A stretch of DNA of 64,000 nt, from NCBI GenBank assembly GCA_032622095.1, contig CP136063.1, forward strand, positions 148,295,379 through 148,359,378, given 5' to 3'. This document shows, piece by piece, positions 10,795-21,755 of the stretch. Source of the DNA: Siphonodentalium dalli (taxonomy: Eukaryota > Mollusca > Scaphopoda > Gadilida > Siphonodentaliidae). The number at the start of each line of letters is the position of its first letter. Position 1 is the stretch's first letter. The translations under genes and the position numbers were made by a program. Below the pieces are notes generated by a model that was given only the letters and a program-made list of their open reading frames with translations, was not told the origin of the DNA and did not search any database.

Positions 10795-12260
10795 TAATGA
10801 ACTATTATTAATAGAAGATTAAAGTCCCAAATAAATTATTCCCAGACCCCGATTTATATAATAGGATACACATCAGTGTTCGCGCTGGACCGAAAAAAAC
10901 TTTAGCCAAAAGTTTAGCCAAATGACAATTTTATTAGCCAAATGAAAAAAACGTTAGCCAAATTTATTTTGGCCAAATTAAAAAAAAACTATGGCCAAAT
11001 TAAATCATCGTTTTCTGGTCGGTTCACAATTAATGACTAAAACGTCAAATCTAAGAGCCACAGGTAAATACACAATCATTTAACTAATTGTGATGAACTA
11101 GATATATTATTATATATATCATTTATTAAAAATTATTAATCTTTATGTGAAAGAGTGGGGGGGGGGGGGGGGGGCAATTCGGGATTGTCCTTCTTAATGT
11201 CATTATTTTTTGGTTTTATATCAATATCTTTTTTTAAATCATTAAATATTAATTATCCTTGCGAAAATATCTAAGTGACATCTGGAAACTAATAACTTAA
11301 TATTGTTAGGCCATTATCAAATTACAATCTGTCATAAAAGCATGCATATTATTTTGAATGTATCGGTATTGACGACAAATAGCCACAAAATATCTGTCGT
11401 GATTCACATTTGGCTGATTAAGCTATTGTCTTACACTTGGTGCTCATAAACCTTGACCGTCATAAATACAATGTCATCATAAACATGCATTGTGCAGGAT
11501 CCCCGTGAGTGACCAGACAGACAATGGGGGATTAGCGGATTAAATGTAAAATAATGATATGACCTTTTGCTGTTTCGTGCAGAGTGACGGGTTTCCCTTT
11601 GTACTGTCCGCGATCGGGTTTCCCTTTGTACAGTCGGCGATATATTCCCACTTACGTATATGATGTTTTCGGACTAGATCGTTCACATCACAGAATTGAA
11701 AACCCACTTGACAAAAATTCATGCTTCCAGTCTCCATTTGGGGGTCAACAAAAGTTTAGCCAAAATGTTAGCCAAATGAAATTTGTATTAGCCAAATTCG
11801 AAAAAGATTAGCCATTGGCTAATTTGGCTACCGACAGCGCGAACACTGATACACATGCTATTTTCCGTGTCACAATCATTTCAAACCTACGTTTTGATGT
11901 GGCCGCATATCCGTGGGTTTACAGTAAAGATTGAAGCCCACCAATATCTCGTGAAACATCATCGCATTATGAGTGATGCAGTAACAATGCAAATTTTGAT
12001 TTCGTATAAGTTTTTGTTTGTGATTATGTAACTTGTCCTCATTTTGGGTCAACGTTCACCATTTAATTGTGCGAACTATTATGAATAAAAGAGTACAGGA
12101 CCACAATAAATTATTCCACAACCCCGATTTATAGTATACTTTCCGTGTGTCACGTAGAGTATCTACAGTTTCAATTGGTCTTTCTATATCAAACACACAT
12201 TTTAATGTGGACGAAAATCAGGGGGTTTACACTACAGTAAAGGGGCATGACAAAGCTCTG
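10795..12260 (+). repeat. Older direct duplication that hosts the hAT insertion
   Basis: Sequence around 10795-10873 plus 11849-11935 resembles 12075-12235. ATAAATTATTCC..CCCCGATTTAT occurs at both 10831 and about 12105, followed by TTTCCGTGTCAC-like text and GGGTTTACA..CAGTAAAG. The hAT element interrupts the first copy. Copy identity is moderate. Confidence 0.65.
10874..11848. mobile_element. hAT-type non-autonomous transposon
   Basis: The ends are CAGTGTTCGCGCTG and its reverse complement. They are flanked by a perfect 8-base direct repeat ATACACAT at 10866-10873 and 11849-11856, diagnostic of hAT insertion. Sub-terminal regions carry many TTAGCCAAAT motifs pointing inward from both sides, likely transposase-binding repeats. 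At 975 bp there is no transposase. An 18-base G run lies at 11157-11174. The intact duplication and matching ends suggest a fairly recent insertion. Confidence 0.92.
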
Positions 12261-13611
12261 AATTTAATTTGCAACATTATCCACGCCCGTAAGCTAAAAT
12301 TAGATGTTCCACGTGTTTAATTGTATACAAAAGCTGGCGTTTTTTAAAGACGCCAGCCAATCAGGTGGCAGGATTTCCCAGGGCTTCCCCGGAATGTGCA
12401 AGGGGAAATGAGGGGTTCTTTCGTTCGACGTACGAGCGCGTTTAGCAATTGTACTTCGAAATTCATTTACGACTGCGCTAGGCATTGTGACATAAGTGTC
12501 CCTAAAGTATGTCCCTTTAGCTATATGCCCGTTTGAGTGTCATGTAAATAATGTTATCACCTGGACGCAGAGCGAGAATAGTCAGTACCCAGATGCACAT
12601 GCATAAAAAGGAATCTATAATGAATCAATGATGAAGCAGCAAGATTCAGGCCTAATCATGATCGGCCAGTCCACTCTCATTGTCTCTTCCATGCCCGTCG
12701 GGTTCATAGCAAAGATCAACACTATTATAATATTCAGATTGTTAACAAACCCAAATGATTTCAGTTGACCCAGAATATATACACACAAGCTGGGCAGAAC
12801 CATAACAGCTAAACAGAGTCAAATATTTTTTCCTAAAATACTGAAGTACTGAACCTTTTGTCATGCAGTGTATCGGATCGCCCCGGGTGGCCCGGTCCGC
12901 CCCCAGCGCTAATATATAATCAAGCCATGTGAGTTCTGCTTGTCTCCCTCAATGTTGAACATAGGTCTGGCTAAAATGACCCCGCAACAGAAGTACCGGC
13001 ATAGAAAGCATGAGATATATGGGTGCATGGTATTATATGGGTTTGGTTTTCCTTGACGGCCATCGCATGGTCGCTGCGTGACGGGCCCCGGAAGCCCTAC
13101 ATGTCAACAACGCATTGATGGCACTTCATCCCTATCCAAATGCAGTTATGGAACTGCTGAGATTTGCAATTGGCTACATTGATTCATGCGAATTGTTATT
13201 TGGCCGCCGACATGTCAGGATGTACTAGTATATGAAATGTGAGGATATCTGCATGGAATAACCGAAGTAGTGCCAATTTTGACTTAACTGGCTACCCTGA
13301 GGATGAGCAGAGTTATTGGGCATTTTCGTCAATCATTTATTCATCACAATAAATGAGTTGGTATAGGATATTAGAGTTCTTTAGTTTGTTGATGAGCACC
13401 AGTGAATGCATTCTTAATGAACAATTCCATTATCCCCATATGACGAACCCAGTAATTTGTGTCGGTAAGTTTGAAAATCTTCGATGTTGGTGGCCGTTTT
13501 GGATGCCATCTTAAAACAATTATCAAACATGAAGTGTTCGATGCTGTATATATCGTCAATTGTGTCTAGTGTCACAAAATGCGCCACAAAATAAGAAAAT
13601 ACCTCTCAGTA

Positions 13612-14592
13612 AAACGTAAGTCTCACTCATCAGCCTTTGCTAATCATATGTGACCAGTTGAAATATATATATATCATCGGCTTTGTACAAAAATTTCAAA
13701 TAAAAATTGTAAAAATATGAAATAGTTGACAAAAATGTGATCATGTGAGGTTTTATGAATCTACATTTTCTGGACCAACATCCTCGTGTGACGTTTCCAT
13801 ACCCCTATCAAAATTTAATCACAATGTTGTAAAATGTTTAGAAATTAGTAAATAATACCATTTTCCACCATTTTCCCCCAAATTTTCATCTTAGAACATG
13901 TTCAGACAAGGTAGTTTATAATTCCCCTTCATCAATCTCTACACTGTTTAATTTTATGCCCCTAAAGCCTTCTTTGCATGCGGCATTCTAAGTGTAAACT
14001 ATGCAATTCATTTTTCTGAGAAAATTATATTTTAGGGGGTGGGGTTAAGTTTATGCCAACAGCGCATTTTCACAGAAATATAATTATCAGTCCATCATCA
14101 AAATTGTTTTTCTAGGTCTTTGGGGCAATTTTTGAGATATGTTGCGCGTCAATAGCCCATATGTTTCACAAGTTACAGCCAATTATATGTGACACTATTT
14201 TTTTAAATTCAAGTAATTTTTCGCAATTTCAAAATATTTATCGCAATTTTTACAAACTAGCTTATACATTGGTTCTGTATTGTATCTCATGTTGTTTTAT
14301 GATGATCTGTAATTAATATAAACGATGTCTTGTTCACTTTATAACCACAGTCATATTTTTATACGCTGACACTTGTACTCGATGAAATTTTTATTTTATT
14401 AAGGGGTAGGAGTTGTCTTCCATGACAAAAATCTATTTTGGGACACATTCTGAAGCGGGCAACAAGCAAAATCGGATGCGTCATATAATGACCTTTAATT
14501 TGATAAAAAAAAAAAATTGTTGGAGGGGGGTGCAGCCAACTTCTAAACTAGAGGCTTTCTGGGAATTGGCCCACGGACTAATATATATCCGT
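13612..14592 (-). mobile_element. Dispersed repeat family A, copy 2 (inverted)
   Basis: This is the reverse-complement partner of 6527-7475. Blocks in common, as read here on plus, include GGGGGTGCAGCCAAC, AGGGGTAGGAGTTGTCTTCC and GTAAGTCTCACTC. The two copies lie about 6 kb apart and both sit downstream of exon 5. Confidence 0.8.
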
Positions 14593-14640
14593 TTCACGAC
14601 GAGATCTGCGCTGGTGCATCATTAAAGTTCCTGTGCCAGT

Positions 14641-14792
14641 GCATTATCTAATATATGCGGGTCCCCATATGGAGCCTCGCATATATAAGAGAATGCACAA
14701 ACTTACAATGTCAAGGTAAATATTGTTAGGCCAAAGCATTCTCTTATATATGCGAGGCGCTCTATGAGCGACTCGCATATATAAGAGAATGC
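14641..14792. repeat. Paired hairpins of a 23-bp unit in intron 5
   Basis: GCCTCGCATATATAAGAGAATGC-type units (23 bases) alternate in orientation. The unit at 14674-14696 is the exact reverse complement of 14736-14758, and 14772-14792 matches the first again. A degenerate inverted unit lies at 14641-14663. They could form two adjacent stems, 73 bases downstream of the exon 5 donor in transcript direction. Confidence 0.88.
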
Positions 14793-14864
14793 ATTGGCAT
14801 GGGGTTTTTGCAAAATTTCGGGAAGCTCCAGTCATGGAAGGGTTAAAGCTTATTGGGAACGTAC

Positions 14865-15047
14865 CATTGGGTGGAATGGTGGATGTGAGTCCATGTCGCC
14901 TTGCATGCCAAACTCGTTCAGTGATTTCCATGGAGTCTGGTAGCTTTGTACTTCCACCGGGTTCACTTGCATTGGACTTTCATGTCGGACCGGACTAGAC
15001 GCCACCATGGGAACGCCTTGTAAAGGCGCCGAGATCCTGGTACCGTT
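14865..15047 (-). CDS. Isl: Islet exon 5: Lhx3-binding motif region
   Basis: The 183-base exon encodes 61 residues, about 274-334, opening NGTRISAPLQGVPMVASSP and containing NPVEVQSYQTPWK. In vertebrate ISL1 the equivalent stretch (SPERH..NPVEVQSYQPPWK) is the short motif that binds the LIM domains of Lhx3/Lhx4 and acts in motor neuron specification. The SPVRH and NPVEVQSYQ cores are kept, so the same role is likely. The acceptor TTTCTGCAG ends at 15048. A strong donor GTACGT starts at 14864, directly after codon ATG. Without splicing, the frame reads only VRSQ before a stop at 14850, so another exon is expected. The vertebrate exon boundary falls at the matching place, before VNFSEGG. A TTAA-flanked element starts 41 bases beyond the acceptor, in intron 4. 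Exon identity is secure. Confidence 0.95.
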
Positions 15048-15087
15048 CTGCAGAAACAAAACCCCAAACAATTAGCCAAAGATAAGA

Positions 15088-15609
15088 TTAAAGGCATGGG
15101 CGGCGTTCGTTGCAGAAATATTCATATTTGTTCAAATCGCCATCAACAGAAGGAATATTAAAATAGTTTTGTTCATATGCCAAACATAATCAGCGTGTAA
15201 ATAGTATATTGTCGTCAAGAGGTACGGTGGTGTACGTAAACAAGAGCCTGCTCGTGTTACAGAAGTTGTGCTTCTGTTTACATAACACAGCGCAATTCAA
15301 TTGGTTAATCACACCCAAATAATATAAGCGCTCTTTATTATTTCCATATCAGGAAAACAGCAACAAATAAGGCTCTTTATGTTTACCATATCCGGATCTA
15401 AACAAAAGCCAGATAACGTAACGTTTTTTGCTTTTGTTTACATAACAAAGGAACAAAAATTGACAATAACATACTGTTTATGCCATATTTCTGATTGGTA
15501 TAAGAACAAGGTCTGTCTATATTTTACTATTCTTTCTGTTTAGGGCGGTTTTTGACGGAGATGCATATTTTCACAGCATACCCACCGCCAACGCCGCCCG
15601 TATCTTTAA
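15088..15609. mobile_element. TTAA element, family B copy 1
   Basis: The ends are TTAAAGGCATGGGCGGCG and its approximate complement CGCCGCCCGTATCTTTAA. Interior text (GGAATATTAAAATAG, TTTACATAACAAAG, GATTGGTATAAGAACAA) recurs at 34707-35073. It is 522 bp, longer than the other copy because of an insertion-like segment around 15290-15420. It begins 41 bases upstream of exon 5, close to the branch-point region. Confidence 0.85.
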
Positions 15610-18600
15610 CATCGACGGTGTTCGGTATAAATGTCACGTGATACTATTTCTTAACTTTTTACAGAATGCTCATGCACTATACCGTGCTATATATAAGGTT
15701 GTGCGTGTGGTGTCTAATGTGCGGTGTTGCTAAAGGTCAGTCTATGTAAACATACACTCAGATTCATACTGATACTGAATCTATTGCATTCCCATCAACT
15801 TTTCATTTATGAACGGTTGTGAGCTTCCCCCAAATTACGTCACACCGCACTAAATATAAATCTGAAATTAGTTGATTGACATGCGTACACGTGGTCACGT
15901 GCCAGTGCCGTCATGGCCGCTTCAACCATGTGAAGCCGATTCTAAGAATCGGAATTAATAGTTGCAGGGTTTGTGACTTTTCGTTCGGCGGTTGTTTTAC
16001 TGACAATAAAGGGAAACAGCTAGTTTCCGGGATCCAAAATAATATGTACAATAACTAAGACAGATCTTCTTGAAATTATAAAAAATGTCTGTGGATCTCT
16101 TGGACTCAGAACGAATTATTTTTGTTATATTGGCCAGGCGATTTGTCGCCCATGTTGTCAAAAAATAACACAAATCAACGGCCACGAATAAAAAAATACA
16201 TGAATGTCGGGACTATCTGCTAAAACAACTACAGAACTAAAAAAAAAGTTAAATGACATAACAAAACGATATATGATCATCTATCAGTTCCCCAGTACCG
16301 GCAGTAGTACCACCGCAGCCAAAACGAGCGTAGAGCAACACAATTCTACCACCAACCCCACCGAAACCCTCCCGACCTTACACATCCGTATTATTAGCTC
16401 CAAAGATTGGCCAGTTGTACCCTAATTACAGTTGCCTGCAATCCAAATTCCGGTGATTCTTGATTTTAAACTTTCGACCGCTCGTCAACAATCTACTTTA
16501 TTTGTCGATTTGTGAATTTCTCTTCCGGTATAACATGACGTCATGGATACTATTTTAACAACATTTAGCCACACCTTCGGGATTTCCACACCGAGAGCAC
16601 GTGACATGTTACTAGTTTTTTTTATTGGGGCACACATTTCTTGGAGCTAAGTTTTGATTGGCGGTAATTACAAGGAATCCCGGGTTTGGGAAATGAAAAC
16701 TGAACGAAAGGTCATCAGACCCACTATTTTTTATATGTGGGTATGTAGTTTACTCCAGACTGGCCAAAGGTATACCGGTATAAACGACTGAACGTGGACC
16801 AATTTGCAGAAGAGCCTCTGTTAAGTCTCAGATGCAATGGTTATTTCGAACATGGTCTAGTTGACAGGCTTGAGGGATCTGTCGTCACATACACAAGGCT
16901 CATTTGTTATCATTCCTCTGGTTCTGATTTTGAGAGTAGGCGATAACATCACGACACCCAGATGCCCCTCCTGAGATATAATTGATTAATCGCTGACCGA
17001 AACTGCCGATGGCTCGGTGCCCACTTCAACCTCGAGCAGTCAATGTTTTATTTTAGACAAGTACAACGTCGAAATAGCATGCATGGTACACATTTTCTGT
17101 AGCCAACGTATTCGAATGCTATACATGGATATTACACCTATTACATGCATGAGTGATTGTGAGACAGCCGTCAGGATTCGTGATGGATGTGATGCCCCTT
17201 CCCGAGGAATACGATCTTCTCGTCATTTCAAAAGTTAAAAACTGATTGGACAGAGTGGTCGGAATCTGTTGCCAATGATTCAAACCTGCGTTTCTTCCTG
17301 CAATGTCACTTAGACCCTCTCAATCTCTGAAACATATGGGATCACTTATCACGGAATCGTCATCGTTCAAAAGAACTGCGACATCTTGTACTTCTTCTGA
17401 ACAAAATTAAGTCTACAAACAGCATGTGTTGAGCTCAGTGCGGTTCCATATACAACAATATATTGTCGAGCTGGATTGTCTCAGGAATATATTATGGGAG
17501 ATAGGGGTCGATGTGTACGACGCACGCACAGGGCTTAGAATTCCTTGCTTCACTCTCTGCATACACATTGCCAGCTCTCCTTCTTGGAAACTCTGTCATA
17601 TGCGAACAGACAAACGGTACCCACAATTCCACGAACCTTATCATTGATGCTTTTGTCTTTCTAGTCCACTCTTTCAGCATTGTTAAGGATATTCACAATT
17701 ACTAACTGCCTCGAATATGAACCAGGTGATCAGTTATCCAACACGTACAACATCAAACTTGAGATTGTGCTGGTATCATTCTCGTGTATATATATATATT
17801 CTTTATAAAGAGTATTTTAAATTGATCTATCTGTCGATAATCGTACCATGTCCCTGTATTTCGACGATATGGGGTGGACATTTAAGCTGATTATTATATC
17901 TTTTATATGTATACGACTGTACGCGTATATTCTTCGTTACTGTATGCGTATTATCTCCATACAGAAGGAAATAAATTAAGATATATATGCCTGCTGATCA
18001 TTAAAGGATTACACCGGTGTAAATTTTCTCAGTCATTATCGATGCCCGCTAATCCAATTAGCACGTTGCCGAACATCTGAGATCTGAGAATAAAACATTA
18101 CTTACCTTTAAGCTCAGATGACTTACCGTGAGGGTATGTGAGGAAATTGATGGCCGGTTTTAAATAACGGTCTAACACCTCTATCCTGATTCCATTTACG
18201 ACCTGTATAAACACGACACGACATACATGTAGCCTCTAACTAATACTCTTCCTATCATACAATGGTTTTACCACCAATTTCCCACATATCTTCTAGACTG
18301 ATAATAAACGCTCTTTATTGATAATATAATGTATTACCCCCCAATGGAAGTCAATGGTAAATAAGTATTGCTTTATTCTCAGCTAGTATGCGCACATCCC
18401 AATTGTTCTTCATAAGGAACGCTCTTTATTGTTCACATTTGCCCCTTTAAGTCATCTTATGTCAACGGCATCTATCGCATTATACCATACAGGTCAATTT
18501 ATCCACGTGTTTCAATTTTCACCGACCAGATTGCATCCGTTTTGGGTATATAATTAAATATTGAATTGAAGTCATTATTAGTGCCCCTTTAAGACATCGG

Positions 18601-18864
18601 ATATCAACAGGACCTATCTAATAAGATCCCCGAGTCAAATAACCCATATGTTCCGAAGGTCCAGTCGTTTCTGTATATAAACAATCAATAGATAATAGCC
18701 AATTGCGACAGGCTGTCAAGTTAGTCCATCATGTGACATAATCCGTAATGTAATATTTACTCGCATGAATCGCCATAACTTCAGTTACGGGCAGCCGATC
18801 ACAAAAATCTTCTCGGCAACATGATCAGTGGATTAGCGGGCATCGATACTGACTGGTGTATAAT

Positions 18865-19376
18865 CTTTTAACAATTTGGGTTGAGATGAGTTTTAGGTCA
18901 TTTATGTCCATAGCCAACTCTCCAGCTCACCGGATACCTCCGATACTGTGGCCTATTTCCTGTTAATTACTCCCCGCTTAAGTGAACTTCCCTGCATACC
19001 AACACTTGTTTACATTGGGCTGAAATGTTTGTGGCTGCTTTATTCTTCATTGTAATATATGGGGGTATGATGTTATATCAAGCAATTAAAACTTTAACTC
19101 AACATCATGACACAAATGAAGCCTCATCTCATAGAGCCAAAATCATAGCACATTTTGTGATTGGATTGTGGTTTGAAATTGTTAATTATTTTTAGCAGTT
19201 CTTGGTACCGAAAGTGACAAAAAGGAATATAATATTTTCAACCTCTCAAATGTATTAAAATTCTTTTTTATTATTCTCTGAATAATTATTCTTTATAAAA
19301 TGATGATGAGGATATGTGAAATTCAATATTTATCACTGGATGGATCCAAAGAAATACTTTGTTGAAAATATGATGC
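18865..19376 (+). mobile_element. Truncated copy of the 8.1-kb TTAA element
   Basis: The segment aligns in the same orientation with about 8515-9036. Shared blocks include TTTATTCTTCATTATAATA (one difference), TTTTCAACCTCTCAAATGTA and ACACAAATGAAGCCTC. The GACGCACGTTTTGC terminal repeats are absent, so the copy is truncated or diverged at its ends. Confidence 0.8.
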
Positions 19377-20529
19377 ATTTTGGGGTGGAAGTTCACAGAA
19401 CCACACCGTCTATAGAAAAATACACAATCAAATAAGAGCCAACATAATAAAGTTATCTAAGTCTCGCGGCTTGTCACGGTTGTCTCGGTTTTGTATTACA
19501 ATCAATAACACGCAGATCAATTTTCAATATTTTGTTCAAATGTTCAATGTTTCAACCATCATTTTATTTTTGTGTCAGAATTATTCCAAACAAATGTATG
19601 GGATTTCTGGAGTTTGACATTGTGCTACATGTATCAAATATATAGCGATCGTTATATTATCTCGAAAATATGCAAGAATGCATTTTAGTACACCTCTGAC
19701 TTTTATCACGGTGTATCAAACGGAAATGGTGCTCTTGCATTTCCAAAATGTCTACCTATATATATAATTATTTGATGCATGATGAAGTAAGTTCGGGACC
19801 CGACTTTTCCAAAGTCTATATGACTAACACCGCGTGAACTAAAACCTTACTCTCAGAAGATCGGCACCCCCTACAGACATAGAAAGTCACTTGGAATTCA
19901 ATTGAGATATTTACGTCACGATCAAAAAGGTGTCAGAAAAGCAGATTTGTCAAATTCAGAGAGGAAGATCGCCAGAACCTCTCATGAAAATAGAGGAAAA
20001 AGCTTGCATAATGAAAGATATTTTAATACATCGGGTGGAATTCGGTGTATATTTTAGTCATTTTGGACAAGGCATATTCGATCTCTAGTTGCTATCGATC
20101 CGGCGTTGGTCAAACAAGACCATTCTTCCACTTCGAAAATTGGTTCCAGATAATGAATTTGTTATTTGTGGCAGCGATTTAAAAATTTACAATTGTTATG
20201 CAGTATATATCGCCCTAACTTATATGGGCAATGTAATACAATCCACAGTACTGCATATAGTAACTATACTAATCTGCTTCCGGACATATGTTTTTATCTT
20301 CTTGACAAAAAAAACCTCAATTTAACTCTCAGAGACTTCTAATATTTTTTTTTTCTTAGAGGATGCCGATCTGTTGAGAGGAAGATTTTACGCGATGTAT
20401 GTTGTTGAATAAGACTTTCTGCGGCATGTATGAAGCTCATATATATAAGAATACTTAATATCGACCTATTTTTGTCATTTTTGTCCCGGGAACCGGACCG
20501 GGATGTAACAAAGCGAGCATAAGTCCATG

Positions 20530-20631
20530 GATCAACCCACCATAGCATCAACCCACCATAGCATCAACCCACCATAGCCTCAACCCACCATAGCATCAAC
20601 CCACCATAGCATCAACCCACCATATAGCATC
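20530..20631. repeat. 16-bp minisatellite
   Basis: About six direct copies of ATCAACCCACCATAGC, with one A-to-C change and a two-base insertion near the end. No function is apparent. Confidence 0.95.
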
Positions 20632-21468
20632 AGGGCTTTAACGGATAAACTATTGGGCATATTTTCGTGGACATGCAGACAATATTTCTAGAACACAAGG
20701 GTTAATACTATTAAGCATTCTGGTATCGGTAAGAGCGGAAGCACTGAGGTCTATTTATCCAGACAAGAAACCTAAAATCTAAGCTATAGAGTTTTAATTC
20801 GAGTTTCATATACAGAGATAAAAGCTGATTATGTCAAAACATGTCATATCGATTTCAAAACACAGCCTTCCAGAAGGCGGTCTGCTTCTTGTTCGTCTTA
20901 CACTGCAAATCACGCTGTGTTAAACAGGTTTCAAAATTGACAGAGGCCAGAACCTCTGGACCAGATTCGACCTTTTCGCGATTGGGTTATCCCTATATCG
21001 CGGTACCGACGCCAGAAGACGCGCGCTTGATTCGATATCAGTCTTTTATCGTAGTTCTCGCGTTGGTGCAAAGGGATGATTGGCAGTTTTGTTGCCATCC
21101 ACGGGTGAAACTGCTCACTGGAGAATTTGCCTTGTTCCGTTATGATAAGTACAATGCATGGAATCGTGCTTTTAAGATGGATATGATGGTGTCAGTTGTG
21201 TGATTTTTCTTCCGGCCCACACAAATTATGGACACATGTATGTAACAAATCCAGAATGCCGAAAGCAATATATATTATCATAAGTGTCTTATAACGTTTT
21301 AAGCATTGCAAATTCCTTGGGAGATTCTAAACGACAGACAAATGCATGGTTCAGCATAATATTTAGACTACGTATAGATAGACATAATTATATGAACTAG
21401 CAGAAAGTTGGTGTACATCCTATGTCCACGGAAAGTTCAGAAAAAGAAAATACTTAACAGTCTCCTAC

Positions 21469-21755
21469 CTTCTCTTGTTGTTCTTGAATCTGTTTCATGA
21501 GTACACTCCTCTTCTTGTCTTTGCATCGTTTATTTTGAAACCACACCCGAATAACACGTGGTGAGAGTGACGTCATCTCAACCAACTGTTCCTTCATAAG
21601 CGCATCCGGCCGTGCATTTGCTGAATAACACGTACGTAATGTGTGTAACTGTTTTTCATTGAGCACAGTCCGAATGCGCGTCGGTTTATGATCCGTTTTG
21701 TGAACTTGAGGTCGCGTTCCTCCGGATTTACCATTCATTACATGCTCAGCCCGAC
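21469..21755 (-). CDS. Isl: Islet exon 4: homeodomain
   Basis: The 287-base exon encodes residues about 178-273 and carries the complete 60-residue homeodomain, about 201-260. Hallmarks are the N-terminal arm [20 protein letters not shown], the family block [14 protein letters not shown], and recognition helix [17 protein letters not shown], with W249, F250, Q251 (homeodomain position 50), N252 and R254. Islet homeodomains bind TAAT-type sites (family knowledge). The acceptor CTCTTCCAG ends at 21756 and the donor GTAGGA starts at 21468. It enters in phase 2 (GT completes Gly) and leaves in phase 0 after Glu-Lys. Substitutions against vertebrate ISL1 are few (for example Ser for Ala in CYSAN, and MTSLSP), none at DNA-contact positions. 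There is no frameshift. Confidence 0.97.

Larger units (their letters stand above)
1..14864 (-). other. Intron 5 or 3' flank of Islet, repeat-rich
   Basis: Everything left of exon 5 is either intron 5 or beyond the gene. The donor at 14864 requires a further exon, probably starting with the family's VN(F) motif. I checked minus-strand AG|GT junctions for that start and found none convincing. Besides the repeats listed separately, 1-1302, 5690-6420, 7480-8120, 9090-10800, 12260-12870 and 12900-13600 contain no gene that I recognise. An open frame at 10221-9898 (minus, 107 codons) has no recognisable similarity. Minus-strand text near 9710-9660 reads LIHALTGYD, reminiscent of a motif in uncharacterised repeat-borne proteins of marine animals. 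Confidence 0.6.
15048..21468 (-). other. Isl: Islet intron 4
   Basis: A 6.4-kb phase-0 intron with canonical GTAGGA...CTGCAG ends. It contains a TTAA element next to exon 5, a truncated repeat at 18865-19376 and a 16-bp minisatellite at 20530-20631. 15610-18300 holds nothing I recognise. An open plus-strand frame at 20841-21203 (120 codons) lies in a patch with more balanced base composition, but I recognise no domain in it. Confidence 0.85.

Noticed and set aside
11157-11174. G runs here and at 28024-28035 and 46894-46906, and a C-rich run near 31304-31325, as possible quadruplexes
   Set aside because: They are simple homopolymer or low-complexity tracts; one lies in the hAT element. Nothing ties them to function.
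13226-13301. Possible last Islet exon: acceptor CTCATCCTCAG followed by a 23-codon phase-0 frame (GSQLSQNW...) on the minus strand
   Set aside because: The acceptor and phase fit, but the peptide has no similarity to Islet C-termini, and such short frames arise often by chance.
20841-21203. 120-codon plus-strand frame in intron 4
   Set aside because: Base composition is slightly coding-like, but I recognise no domain, see no splice sites that would make it an exon, and its start is arbitrary. Listed only as worth a profile search.
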